Origin: Streptomyces rubiginosohelvolus
GTDB lineage: Bacteria > Actinomycetota > Actinomycetes > Streptomycetales > Streptomycetaceae
Length of the DNA stretch: 64,000 nucleotides
Direction of reading: 5' to 3'
Assembly: GCF_014649875.1 (NCBI RefSeq)
Contig: NZ_BMTW01000001.1
Location: forward strand, 62,001 to 126,000
How positions within the stretch are numbered: the first letter of the stretch is position 1; every line of letters starts with the position of its first letter. Positions 54,434 through 63,073 of this stretch are shown piece after piece. Below the pieces are notes generated by a model. That model was given only the letters and a program-made list of their open reading frames with translations. It was not told the origin of the DNA and did no database searches. A program made the translations under genes and the position numbers.

Positions 54434-56662
54434 TCACTGCCCGAGCAGACCGTTGCCGCCGGGCCGTTCGCCCGGCTGCCCGTCGTCCTCGCCGGGCTGG
54501 GGCGGCAGCTCCGGGCTGGTGGGAGGCGGGGTGACGGTCGGGCTGTCCGTCGGCGGGGCCGACGAGGACGGGCTCTCGCTGGGCGTCTCGCTCGGCGTCT
54601 CGGAGGGCGTGTCCGACGGGGTCGGCTCCTCGGACTCGGTGGGCTCCTCGGAGGGCGTGTCCGACGGGGTCGGCGGGGCGGGCACCTCGCCGCGCTCCAC
54701 GTCCTGGAGGTCGAACGTCTTGCCGGACCCGCCGCCGAGGGCGCCGAGGGTGTAGTCGGCCCAGATCCGGGCCGGGAAGCCGCCGCCGTTGGCACGGCCG
54801 GAGTTGGCCGTACCGGTCAGGGAGACCTGCTTGCGGCCGCCGTCGCCCTCGCCGAAGAGGGCGACGACCGTGGTCAGTTCCGGGGTGTACCCGGCGAACC
54901 AGGCGGACTTGTTGTCCTCAGAGGTGCCGGTCTTGCCCGCCGCGTCGTAGGCGGAGGTGTTGGCCGCGCTGCCGGATCCGGCGTCGACCACCCCGGTGAG
55001 CGCCTTGGTCACGGTGTCGGCGGAGGCGCGGCTGATGGCCTGCTCCCGCTTGGGCTTCTCGGGGTTGACCGTACGGTCGCGGTGCTCGGCGGACTGGAGG
55101 ATGTGCGGGGTGACCTTCCGGCCGTGGTTGTCGAGCGTGGCGTACGCGCCGGCCATGTCCCAGGTCGAGGCGTTCATCGTGCCGAGCGAGACCGCGGGGC
55201 GTTCGGGGAAGTTCTTGTCCGGTACGCCGAGGTCGAGCGCCGTCTGCTTCGCGGCGGAGGGCGTCACGTCCACGATCATCTGCGCGAAGACGGAGTTGAC
55301 CGAGCTGTTCATCGCCTTCTGGACGGAGATCGGACCGTAGCTGCGGTCGTCCTCGTTCTGCGGGCTGAACGGGGTGTCGCTGCCGACGACGGGCCGCTTG
55401 CTGGTGCCGTCGTAGACCGTGTTCAGCCCGATGAGGCTGCCGTCCTGGGTCGTCGACTCGTTCTCCAGGGCGGAGGCGAGCACCAGGGGCTTGAAGGTGG
55501 AGGCGGGCTGGTAGTCCTGGCGGGTGGCGTTGCTGATGTAGTGCTTGATGTAGTCCTCGCCGCCGTACAGCGCGACGACCTTGCCGGTCTTCGGGTCGAC
55601 GGAGGTGGCGCCGGCCTGGACGGTCGCGTCGACCTTGCTGCCCTCGCGGTCGAGCTTGGACTCCAGCTGGTCGTCGACCGCCTTCTCCAGCGCCTGCTGG
55701 CGCTTCTTGTCGACGGTGAGGGTGAAGGTCCAGCCGCCGGCCTCGCGGTCCTCCTCGGTGACGCCCTGCTTCTCCAGCTCCTTGTTGGCCGCCTCGACGA
55801 GATAGCCGGTCTGGCCCTCCATGCCCGCGGCCGGCTTCGGCTTCTGCGGGTAGGCGAACTTCAGCTTCGCCTTCTCGGACTCGGTCAGCCAGTCCATCTC
55901 GACCATGTTGCGCAGGGTGTAGGCCCAGCGCTCCTTGACCAGCTTCTTGCCGGTGGGGGTGGCGGAGTTCCAGTCGTACTGGCTGGGGGCCTGGAGGAGG
56001 GAGGCGAGGTACGCGCCCTGGGAGACGTTCAGGTCCTTGGCGTCGACGCCGTAGTAGGCCTGGGCGGCGGCCTGGATACCGCTGGCGCCGCGTCCGTAGT
56101 AGGCGGTGTTGATGTACCCGGCGAGGATCTCGTCCTTGGACTTCTGCTGGTCGATCTTGAGCGAGATCACCAGCTCCTTGAGCTTGCGGCTCACGGTGGG
56201 GTCCTGCGTCAGGTAGTAGTTCTTCACGTACTGCTGGGTGATGGTCGAGCCACCCTGCTTGCCCTTGCCGCTGACCGTGCTGAGGAGAGCGCGGGTCGTG
56301 CCCTTCAGGTCGACGCCCTGGTCCTTGTAGAAGGTCTTGTTCTCGGCGGCGACGAAGGCGTGCTGGACCTTCTTCGGCACCTCGTCCAGGTCGACGATCT
56401 GGCGGTTGACGCCCTTGCCGGTCCGGGCGAGGACCGTGCCGTCGCTGTACTTGTAGACGTTGCTCTGCCGCTCCGCCATGGCGTTGGCGGCGGGGACGTC
56501 GACGTACAGGTAGAGGGCACCGAAGGCCCCCATGCCCAGCAGGACGATCCCGAAGAACGTGCCCAGCAGCTTCTTCCACGTGAAGAGTCTGCGTATGCCG
56601 CCGCTCTTCGCGGCCCGGCGCGACTCCTGCGCCTGGGCTCGTCGCGCATCCGCTCGACCCAT
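54434..56662 (-). CDS. Class A penicillin-binding protein (bifunctional transglycosylase/transpeptidase)
   Basis: A 742-residue PBP1-type enzyme. Cytoplasmic basic head, one transmembrane helix (LLGTFFGIVLLGMGAFGALY, about 32-51), GT51 transglycosylase (about 70-250, catalytic E97 in AAENKTF, GGSTITQQYVKNYYL), then a transpeptidase with S378/K381 (PASTFK), SVN (444-446) and KTGTS (from K567). The last 80 residues are a Ser/Thr/Pro/Glu-rich tail (TPSDTPSEEPTESEEP...) encoded by repeats. It polymerises and cross-links peptidoglycan. ATG 56662 with GGGAGC upstream. Monocistronic; terminator shared with the convergent phosphatase. Confidence 0.96.
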   Translation of the reverse strand: MGRADARRAQAQESRRAAKSGGIRRLFTWKKLLGTFFGIVLLGMGAFGALYLYVDVPAANAMAERQSNVYKYSDGTVLARTGKGVNRQIVDLDEVPKKVQHAFVAAENKTFYKDQGVDLKGTTRALLSTVSGKGKQGGSTITQQYVKNYYLTQDPTVSRKLKELVISLKIDQQKSKDEILAGYINTAYYGRGASGIQAAAQAYYGVDAKDLNVSQGAYLASLLQAPSQYDWNSATPTGKKLVKERWAYTLRNMVEMDWLTESEKAKLKFAYPQKPKPAAGMEGQTGYLVEAANKELEKQGVTEEDREAGGWTFTLTVDKKRQQALEKAVDDQLESKLDREGSKVDATVQAGATSVDPKTGKVVALYGGEDYIKHYISNATRQDYQPASTFKPLVLASALENESTTQDGSLIGLNTVYDGTSKRPVVGSDTPFSPQNEDDRSYGPISVQKAMNSSVNSVFAQMIVDVTPSAAKQTALDLGVPDKNFPERPAVSLGTMNASTWDMAGAYATLDNHGRKVTPHILQSAEHRDRTVNPEKPKREQAISRASADTVTKALTGVVDAGSGSAANTSAYDAAGKTGTSEDNKSAWFAGYTPELTTVVALFGEGDGGRKQVSLTGTANSGRANGGGFPARIWADYTLGALGGGSGKTFDLQDVERGEVPAPPTPSDTPSEEPTESEEPTPSDTPSETPSETPSESPSSSAPPTDSPTVTPPPTSPELPPQPGEDDGQPGERPGGNGLLGQ
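54560..54680 (-). repeat. Ser/Thr/Pro-rich coding repeat in the PBP tail
   Basis: The block GTGTCCGACGGGGTCGG recurs at about 54608 and 54656 amid CTCGGAGG/CTCCTCGG variants, encoding the repeating PSDTPSE/PTESEEP tail on the minus strand. Confidence 0.6.
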
Positions 56663-56848
56663 TGGTGTGTTGCTCCCGCTTCTCTGCTCGGCCGGTTCGC
56701 TCGGTTTCCTCAGTTCGCTCAGACCTGCCAGCTAACACCGACAGCAGGGACAAAAGACAAGCGATCCGGCCTTTTACGGACGTGAGAATCAGCACCCGCC
56801 TCTACAGGAACCGACTCCTCAGGGGTGGACAAGGTTGCGAGAACCGAT

Positions 56849-56864
56849 AATGTGTAATCACATT
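56849..56864. promoter_or_regulatory. Operator-like inverted repeat upstream of the SPFH gene
   Basis: AATGTG-TAAT-CACATT is a perfect 6-4-6 inverted repeat, 38 nt upstream of the SPFH start and next to GCTAGC. It stands out as AT-rich in GC-rich surroundings. Regulator unknown. Confidence 0.5.
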
Positions 56865-56902
56865 GCTAGCGCGGTGCGATACCGCGCCGAACGGGGGATC
56901 CC

Positions 56903-57874
56903 ATGACCGGACAGCACGAGAACCACCACCCGGACGCCCCGGCGCCGGACCTCTCCATCGACGCTCCCGACATGCCCGAACCGCAGGTCAGGGAGGTCGT
57001 CGCGCACTCCATCCCGGGCGGCCTCGGGCTGCTGCTGACCGTGCTCGGCGTCTTCGGCGGGATCGGGCTGGGCATCTTCGGCGGGGTACTGGGCGCCAAC
57101 GACAACAAGGCGGTCGGCATCCCGCTCCTCATCTTCGGGGTGCTCCTGGTACTCACCTCGTTCTTCTGCATGAGCGGTGTGAAGATGGTCGCTCCGGGCG
57201 AGGCCCGGGTGATCCAGCTCTTCGGCCGGTACGTCGGCACCATCCGCGCCGACGGGCTCCGCTGGATCAACCCGCTGACCTCCAGCCGCAAGATCTCCAC
57301 CCGCGTCCGCAACCACGAGACCGCCGTCCTCAAGGTCAACGACGCCTACGGCAACCCGATCGAGCTGGCCGCGATCGTCGTCTGGAAGGTCGAGGACACC
57401 GCCCAGGCACTCTTCGAGGTCGACGACTTCCTGGAGTTCGTCTCCACCCAGACCGAGGCGGCCGTCCGGCACATCGCCATCGAGTACCCGTACGACGCCC
57501 ACGAGGAGGACGGCCTCTCGCTGCGCGGCAACGCGGAGGAGATCACCGAGAAGCTGGCCGCCGAGCTGACCGCCCGGGTGCAGGCCGCGGGCGTGCTGAT
57601 CATCGAGTCGCGCTTCAGCCACCTCGCGTACGCCCCCGAGATCGCCTCCGCCATGCTCCAGCGCCAGCAGGCCGGCGCGGTCGTCGCCGCCCGCAAGCAG
57701 ATCGTCGAGGGCGCGGTGGGCATGGTCGAGATGGCCCTGCACCGGATCGCCGAGCAGGACATCGTGGAGCTGGACTCCGAGCGGAAGGCCGCCATGGTCA
57801 GCAATCTGATGGTGGTGCTGTGCGGTGACCGCAGCGCCCAGCCGGTCCTCAACACGGGCACCCTCTACCAGTGA
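56903..57874 (+). CDS. SPFH domain membrane protein (slipin-like, second paralogue)
   Basis: A 323-residue protein. Two hydrophobic helices ([20 protein letters not shown] and [17 protein letters not shown], about 35-95) precede an SPFH domain (about 100-290: [58 protein letters not shown]). It differs from the protein at 14805 in having a hairpin of two helices and an RHH gene as partner, not NfeD. GGGGGAT precedes ATG 56903. It overlaps the following Arc-like gene (GTGA). Confidence 0.93.
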   Translation: MTGQHENHHPDAPAPDLSIDAPDMPEPQVREVVAHSIPGGLGLLLTVLGVFGGIGLGIFGGVLGANDNKAVGIPLLIFGVLLVLTSFFCMSGVKMVAPGEARVIQLFGRYVGTIRADGLRWINPLTSSRKISTRVRNHETAVLKVNDAYGNPIELAAIVVWKVEDTAQALFEVDDFLEFVSTQTEAAVRHIAIEYPYDAHEEDGLSLRGNAEEITEKLAAELTARVQAAGVLIIESRFSHLAYAPEIASAMLQRQQAGAVVAARKQIVEGAVGMVEMALHRIAEQDIVELDSERKAAMVSNLMVVLCGDRSAQPVLNTGTLYQ

Positions 57875-58170
57875 CCGACCAGACGCCTCCCCGGCGGACG
57901 TCGGCGTCCCGGTCGCAGCAGCGCAAGCAGATGCTGCTGCGGCTGGACCCCGCGGTGCACGACGCACTCGCCCGCTGGGCCTCCGACGAACTGCGCAGCG
58001 CCAACGCGCAGATCGAGTTCCTGCTGCGGCGGGCGCTCGCGGAGGCGGGCCGGCTGCCCGGGGCGGCGCGGCCGATCCCCCGGCGGGGGCGGCCGCCCAA
58101 CCAGCCGCCCGGTCAGCCGCCGGAGGAGCCGGAGACCCCGCCCGGGACAGGCGGCCAGGACGCCCCGTAG
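57871..58170 (+). CDS. Arc/RHH-type protein coupled to the SPFH gene
   Basis: A 99-residue protein with one ribbon-helix-helix (RKQMLLRLDPAVHDALARWA, then SDELRSANAQIEFLLRRALA) and a Pro/Gly-rich tail (RPPNQPPGQPPEEPETPP). The same RHH-SPFH pairing is common in Streptomyces. It may regulate the pair through the AATGTG inverted repeat, or work with the SPFH protein (inference). Start GTG 57871 overlaps the SPFH stop by 4 nt. Confidence 0.85.
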   Translation: MTDQTPPRRTSASRSQQRKQMLLRLDPAVHDALARWASDELRSANAQIEFLLRRALAEAGRLPGAARPIPRRGRPPNQPPGQPPEEPETPPGTGGQDAP

Positions 58171-58198
58171 CACCGCACCCCCGCCACGTACCGACACA

Positions 58199-58231
58199 GC
58201 GACCCCGGCCCGCCCCATGGGCCGGGGTCGC
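58199..58231 (+). terminator. Hairpin terminator after the Arc-like gene
   Basis: A perfect 13-bp stem (58199-58211 with 58219-58231) and 7-nt loop followed by CTTTC, 28 nt past the Arc-like stop. Confidence 0.8.
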
Positions 58232-58243
58232 CTTTCGGACGCG

Positions 58244-58273
58244 TATACATCGGGGGTATACACCCCGTGTACA
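58244..58273 (+). promoter_or_regulatory. PadR operator region
   Basis: Three TATACA/TGTACA motifs (58244, 58257, 58268) and a GGGGT-ATAC-ACCCC inverted repeat (58253-58266) sit just upstream of the PadR gene. They lie over the expected promoter, so they are probably the autoregulatory site of PadR. Confidence 0.6.
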
Positions 58274-58282
58274 GTGCTCCTC

Positions 58283-58807
58283 ATGTCTATCGGTCACACC
58301 CTCCTCGGGCTCCTGGAGTCCGGCCCCCGACACGGCTACGACCTGAAGCGGACCTTCGACGAGAAGTTCGGCCAGGACCGCCCGCTGCACTACGGCCAGG
58401 TCTACTCGACGATGTCCCGGCTCCTGAAGAACGGGCTCGTCGAGGTCGACGGCGTCGAGAGCGAAGGAGGCCCCGAGCGCAAGCGGTACGCCATCACCGA
58501 CGCCGGGATCACCGATGTCTCGCAGTGGCTCGCGCAGCCCGAGAAGCCGGAGCCCTACCTCCAGTCGACGCTCTACACCAAGGTCGTCCTCGCGCTGCTG
58601 ACCGACCGCAGCGCCGCCGGCCTGCTGGACACCCAGCGCTCGGCGCATCTGCGGATGATGCGCATCCTCACCGACCGCAAGCGCCAGGGCGACCTCGCCG
58701 ACCAGTTGATCTGCGACCACGCCCTGTTCCACCTCGAAGCCGATCTGCGCTGGCTGGAACTGACCGCCGCCCGTCTCGACCAGCTCGCCAAGGTGGTGGC
58801 TCCGTGA
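58283..58807 (+). CDS. PadR family transcriptional regulator
   Basis: A 174-residue regulator. Winged HTH at about 1-80 (LLGLLESGPRHGYDLKRTFD, YGQVYSTMSRLLKNGLVEVD, GPERKRYAITDAG) and a C-terminal dimerisation helix domain (about 90-170: LYTKVVLALLTDRSAA; DHALFHLEADLRWLELTAARL). PadR proteins usually repress the adjacent multidrug exporter genes until a drug binds. Here it is translationally coupled (TGA/GTG) to the ABC transporter genes it probably controls. Confidence 0.93.
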   Translation: MSIGHTLLGLLESGPRHGYDLKRTFDEKFGQDRPLHYGQVYSTMSRLLKNGLVEVDGVESEGGPERKRYAITDAGITDVSQWLAQPEKPEPYLQSTLYTKVVLALLTDRSAAGLLDTQRSAHLRMMRILTDRKRQGDLADQLICDHALFHLEADLRWLELTAARLDQLAKVVAP

Positions 58808-59490
58808 TTCCCGAAGGCTCCCTGCTCGCCGCGCACGATCTACGCAAGACCTACGGTTCGACGCCCGCCCTGGACGGCGCGTCGTTCTCCGTGCACCCCG
58901 GCGAGGTCGTCGCCGTGATGGGCCCCTCCGGCTCCGGCAAGTCGACCCTGCTGCACTGCCTGGCCGGGATCATCACGCCCGACTCCGGCACCATCACCTA
59001 CGCGGGCCGCGAGCTGTCCGCGATGTCCGACGCCGAGCGCAGCGCCCTGCGCCGCAGCGACTTCGGCTTCGTCTTCCAGTTCGGCCAGCTCGTCCCCGAG
59101 CTGACCTGTGTGGAGAACGTCGCCCTGCCGCTGCGGCTCAACGGTGTGAAGCGCAAGGCCGCCGAGCGCACCGCGCTGGAGTGGATGGAGCGCCTGGAGG
59201 TCGACGACCTCGGGCCCCAGCGCCCCGGCGAGGTCTCCGGCGGGCAGGGCCAGCGGGTCGCCGTGGCCCGCGCGCTGGCCGCGTCGCCGAAGGTGATCTT
59301 CGCGGACGAGCCGACCGGCGCCCTGGACTCACTCAACGGCGAGCGGGTGATGGAGCTGCTCACCGAGGCCGCCCGGTCCGCCAACGTGGCCGTGGTCCTG
59401 GTGACCCACGAGGCCCGGGTCGCCGCCTACTCCGACCGTGACGTCACCGTGCGCGACGGCCGGGCCCGGGATCTGGAGCACGCGGTATGA
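58804..59490 (+). CDS. ABC transporter ATP-binding protein (LolD/MacB-like)
   Basis: A 228-residue ATPase: Walker A GPSGSGKST, Q-loop FVFQFGQLVPELT, signature VSGGQGQRVAVARAL, Walker B VIFADEPTGALD and the H-loop VLVTHEARVA. Its homologues work with FtsX-type permeases, and the next gene is one. The usual signature is LSGGQ; here it is VSGGQG. Start GTG 58804 overlaps the PadR stop. Confidence 0.95.
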   Translation: MIPEGSLLAAHDLRKTYGSTPALDGASFSVHPGEVVAVMGPSGSGKSTLLHCLAGIITPDSGTITYAGRELSAMSDAERSALRRSDFGFVFQFGQLVPELTCVENVALPLRLNGVKRKAAERTALEWMERLEVDDLGPQRPGEVSGGQGQRVAVARALAASPKVIFADEPTGALDSLNGERVMELLTEAARSANVAVVLVTHEARVAAYSDRDVTVRDGRARDLEHAV

Positions 59491-61886
59491 CGCTGCTCGA
59501 CTCCCGTACGGCACCGCCCGCCGCACCGGAGAGCCCGAAGCCGCCCGCGCGCGGCGCGGCGGTCCTCCGCGACCTCGGCCTCGGCGTCCGGTTCGCCGCC
59601 GCCGGTGGCCGCGAGGGCTGGATCCGTACGCTGCTGACCGCCGTCGGCGTCGGCCTCGGTGTGGCGCTGCTGCTGCTCGCCTCCTCCGTACCGCATCTGC
59701 TCGACGAGCGGAACGCGCGCGAACAGGCCCGCAGCGAGACGCAGATCTCCGATTCACCCGACACGAACGCCCCGAAGTCGGACAGCTCGGTGCTGCGGAT
59801 CAACACGACCACCGAGTACCACGACCGGACCGTCGCGGGATATCTGATGCGCCCGGACGGCTCGACGCCCGTCCTGCCGCCGGGGGTCACCGGCTTCCCC
59901 GGTGCGGACGAGATGGTCGTCTCCCCCGCCCTGCGGCAGCTGCTCGCCGAGCCGGGCAACGAACTGCTGCGCGAGCGGCTGCCGTACGGGATCACCGGCA
60001 CGATCGGGGACGCCGGGCTGCGCTCCCCGGGCGAACTCCTCTACTACGCGGGCAGCGACACCCTGACGCCCGCGAAGGGCGGTCACCGCATCGACGGGTA
60101 CGGGGACTCCCGCGAGGGCGACCCCCTGCCGCCGCTGCTGATCGTGCTCACCGTCCTGGTCTGCGTCGTGCTGCTGGTGCCGGTGGCGATCTTCATCGCC
60201 ACCGCCGTGCGCTTCGGCGGCGACCGCCGCGACCGCCGGCTGGCCGCGCTGCGCCTGGTCGGTGCGGACATCCGGACGACCCGGCGGATCGCCGCCGGGG
60301 AGGCGATGTTCGGCGCGCTGCTCGGGCTACTGATCGGTCTGGTGTTCTTCCTGGTGGGCCGGCTGTTCGTCGGCTCGGTGGAGATCTGGGACGTCAGCGC
60401 GTTCCCCGCAGACCTGGTGCCCGACCCCCGGCTCGCCCTCCTCATCGTGGTGGCGGTGCCGCTGACCGCCGTCCTCGTCACGCTGGTGGCGATGCGGTCC
60501 GTGGTGATCGAGCCGCTCGGCGTCGTACGCCGGGGGCGCGAGCGGGGACGCCGGCTCTGGTGGCGGCTGCTGATGCCGCTCGCGGGTCTGGCGGTGTTCG
60601 GATTCACGGGCAGGATCAGTGCGTACGAGTACGCGCCCGAGAAGCCGTTCGGGATCGCGGCCGGCACCGTGCTGGTGCTGGTCGGGCTCGCTCTGCTGCT
60701 GCCCTGGCTGGTCGAGGCGTGCGTGAACCGGCTGCGCGGCGGCCCGGTGCCCTGGCAGCTCGCCACCCGCAGGCTCCAGTTGAGCAGCGGGGCCGCGTCC
60801 CGCGCGGTCAGCGGGGTCACGGTGGCGGTGGCGGGCGCGATCGCGCTGCAGATGATGTTCGCCGCGATGAACGCCGACTTCAACCGGATGACCGGTCAGG
60901 ACCCCACGCGGGCCCAGTTCGCCGGGTACTCCGAGGACGTCACCGGCGAGGCGGCCACGTCCGCCATCGAGCGGTTCCGCGCCACCAAGGGTGTGGACGT
61001 GGTCATCGGATCGGTGGAGGCGTACGCGTCCAAGCCCGGCGACTACGCCGACGAGGACGTGCAGCCCACCACCTCGCTGACCGTCGGCACCTGCGCCACC
61101 CTGCGCGAGCTGGCCCGGATCGACGCCTGCGAGGACGGCGACACGTTCGTCGTCCACCCGCCGGGCGACAAGGACATGACCGCCTGGGTCGACGAGACCG
61201 CCCGCAAGGGCAAGGTGGTCGAGATCGGCTCCGGGGGCAAGCCGATGCGGTGGACGCTGCCCGCGGACTCCCCGACCGTGCAGGGCCGCAAGGACCCGAT
61301 GGGCGAGACCCACTACGGGATCATGGCCACCACCGGCGCGGTCGACGCGGGCAAGCTGCCCGGCGCGACGATCAGCGTCCAGATCCGGGTCGACCGGAGC
61401 GTGCCGGACGTCGCCGAGTACGTGCGCAACACGGCGGCGAAGGTCGACCCCGGGATGCGCTTCGTCACGCTCGACTCGGTGGAGCGCGACCGCCAGTACG
61501 CCAGCATCCAGACCGGTCTCCAGGTAGGGGCCACCGCGGTGCTGCTGCTGATCGCCGCGTCGATGCTGGTCTCCCAGCTGGAGCAGTTGCGTGAGCGCAG
61601 GCGGCTGCTGTCGGTGCTGGTCGCCTTCGGCACCCGGCGCTCCACGCTCGGCTGGTCGGTGCTGTGGCAGACCGCCGTGCCGGTGGTGCTCGGCCTGGCG
61701 GTGGCGGTCGCGGGCGGCCTGGGGCTCGGCGCGGCGCTCGCCTGGCTGATCGAGAAGCAGGTCGCCGACTGGTGGCTGTTCTGGCCGATGGTGGGCGCCG
61801 GGGGTGCGCTGATCGCGCTGGTGACGCTGCTGTCGCTGCCTCCGCTGTGGCGCCTGATGCGCCCGGAGGGGCTGCGCACCGAGTGA
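59487..61886 (+). CDS. ABC transporter permease, FtsX-like (two FtsX repeats)
   Basis: A 799-residue permease. One helix near the N-terminus (about 50-72), an extracytoplasmic region, then four helices in the first FtsX unit (about 210-330), a central pair (about 360-400 and 430-460), a large extracytoplasmic domain (about 465-670) and three to four helices at the end (about 675-790). This duplicated layout is typical of Streptomyces drug/peptide export permeases of the MacB-like class. Coupled to the ATPase gene (ATGA). Substrate unknown. Confidence 0.92.
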   Translation: MTLLDSRTAPPAAPESPKPPARGAAVLRDLGLGVRFAAAGGREGWIRTLLTAVGVGLGVALLLLASSVPHLLDERNAREQARSETQISDSPDTNAPKSDSSVLRINTTTEYHDRTVAGYLMRPDGSTPVLPPGVTGFPGADEMVVSPALRQLLAEPGNELLRERLPYGITGTIGDAGLRSPGELLYYAGSDTLTPAKGGHRIDGYGDSREGDPLPPLLIVLTVLVCVVLLVPVAIFIATAVRFGGDRRDRRLAALRLVGADIRTTRRIAAGEAMFGALLGLLIGLVFFLVGRLFVGSVEIWDVSAFPADLVPDPRLALLIVVAVPLTAVLVTLVAMRSVVIEPLGVVRRGRERGRRLWWRLLMPLAGLAVFGFTGRISAYEYAPEKPFGIAAGTVLVLVGLALLLPWLVEACVNRLRGGPVPWQLATRRLQLSSGAASRAVSGVTVAVAGAIALQMMFAAMNADFNRMTGQDPTRAQFAGYSEDVTGEAATSAIERFRATKGVDVVIGSVEAYASKPGDYADEDVQPTTSLTVGTCATLRELARIDACEDGDTFVVHPPGDKDMTAWVDETARKGKVVEIGSGGKPMRWTLPADSPTVQGRKDPMGETHYGIMATTGAVDAGKLPGATISVQIRVDRSVPDVAEYVRNTAAKVDPGMRFVTLDSVERDRQYASIQTGLQVGATAVLLLIAASMLVSQLEQLRERRRLLSVLVAFGTRRSTLGWSVLWQTAVPVVLGLAVAVAGGLGLGAALAWLIEKQVADWWLFWPMVGAGGALIALVTLLSLPPLWRLMRPEGLRTE

Positions 61887-61900
61887 CCTCCGCCTGATCG

Positions 61901-61944
61901 GCGTACGGCCGGGGCTCCCGGGAGCGGGAGCGCCGGCCGTACGC
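61901..61944. terminator. Bidirectional terminator between the permease and oxyR
   Basis: A 20-nt stem with one mismatch (61901-61920 with 61925-61944) and a 4-nt loop between the convergent permease and oxyR genes, 3 nt before the oxyR stop. Confidence 0.85.
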
Positions 61945-61947
61945 GCC

Positions 61948-62940
61948 TCACTCCTGGTCGGGGCGGTCCACCGGCCGCACCGGCAGGGGCTTCATCGCCT
62001 CGCGCAGGGCGGCCGCGAACTCCTCGAACTCGCCGCCGCGCGCCGACCCGGTCCGCATCGCCAGCGCCACCCGCCGGGTGGGCGCCGGGTGGGCGAAGTA
62101 CCCGGTGGCGAGCGCGTCGTTACGGCCGGTCTCCACCGTCACCGCGGTGCGCGGCAGCAGCGTCACGCCGAGCCCGCCGGCGACCAGTTGCACGAGGGTG
62201 GAGAGCCCGGCGGCGGTGGTGGTGACCGGCGCGCCCTGGGTGCGGCCGGCCTCGCGGCAGATGTCCAGGGCCTGGTCGCGCAGGCAGTGCCCCTCGTCCA
62301 GGAGCAGCAGCGGCAGTTCGCGCAGTGCGTCCCGGGGGATGTCCGCGCGGCCGCCGAGCCAGTGGTCCTGCTCCATGACCAGCACGAAGTCCTCGTCGAA
62401 GAGCGGGATCTCGGTGACGCCCGGCACCCCGAGCGGCACGGCGAGCAGCAGCAGGTCGAGCCGCCCGGCCGCGAGCCCTTCGAGCAGCGAGGAGGTCTGC
62501 TCCTCGTGGACCTGGAGGTCGAGGTCCGGGTAGCGCTCGTGGACGAGGCGGAGCACGGTGGGCAGGAGATACGGGGCGACGGTCGGGATCACGCCGAGCC
62601 GGAGGACTCCGGTGAACGGGGCCCGGACCGCCTCCGCCTCCTCCATCAGCGCGGCGACGGCCTCCAGGACCGCCCCGGCCCGCACCGCGAGCCGCTCCCC
62701 CGCGGGTGAGAGCAGCACCTTGCGCGTCGTACGCTCGATGAGCTGGACACCCAGTGCCTCCTCCAGGGTGGACACCGCTCCGGAGAGTGCCGGCTGACTC
62801 ATCCCGATTGCTGCCGCCGCGTCCCGGAAGTGCAGATGTTCCGCCACGGCCGTGAAGGCCCGCAGCTGGGACAGGCTGGGCTGCTTGACGGGCGACTTAC
62901 CGGACTGCTTGGGGCGTACGCCCTGATTCACCTGGGTCAC
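61948..62940 (-). CDS. oxyR: Hydrogen peroxide-sensing LysR regulator OxyR
   Basis: A 330-residue LysR protein: winged HTH at about 20-80 (SLSQLRAFTAVAEHLHFRD, IGMSQPALSGAVSTLEEALG) and an effector domain with C219 in EGHCLRDQALDIC and C228, nine residues apart as in E. coli OxyR C199/C208: the redox pair. It activates peroxide defence genes when oxidised. GTG 62940 (GGAGG 9 nt upstream) is preferred over GTG 62931. Divergent from ahpC. Confidence 0.96.
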   Translation of the reverse strand: MTQVNQGVRPKQSGKSPVKQPSLSQLRAFTAVAEHLHFRDAAAAIGMSQPALSGAVSTLEEALGVQLIERTTRKVLLSPAGERLAVRAGAVLEAVAALMEEAEAVRAPFTGVLRLGVIPTVAPYLLPTVLRLVHERYPDLDLQVHEEQTSSLLEGLAAGRLDLLLLAVPLGVPGVTEIPLFDEDFVLVMEQDHWLGGRADIPRDALRELPLLLLDEGHCLRDQALDICREAGRTQGAPVTTTAAGLSTLVQLVAGGLGVTLLPRTAVTVETGRNDALATGYFAHPAPTRRVALAMRTGSARGGEFEEFAAALREAMKPLPVRPVDRPDQE

Positions 62941-62942
62941 TG

Positions 62943-62979
62943 ATAGGTACCTCCGATCATCCGGACCGAGTGTAGCTAT
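62943..62979. promoter_or_regulatory. OxyR binding site
   Basis: Four tetranucleotides at exact 7-nt spacing: ATAG (62943-62946), CGAT (62954-62957), ACCG (62965-62968) and CTAT (62976-62979). This is the ATAG-N7-CTAT-N7-ATAG-N7-CTAT pattern of OxyR, with the outer pair perfect and the inner pair degenerate. It sits between the oxyR start and ahpC. Confidence 0.85.
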
Positions 62980-63073
62980 TTCCGTGATCAATGCACTCTG
63001 TGCCAGGGTGGGAGCCGTCCAACCCTCAGGAAGACCCCCAAAAAGGGAATTCCAGACGTTGCAAGGAGAGCGC

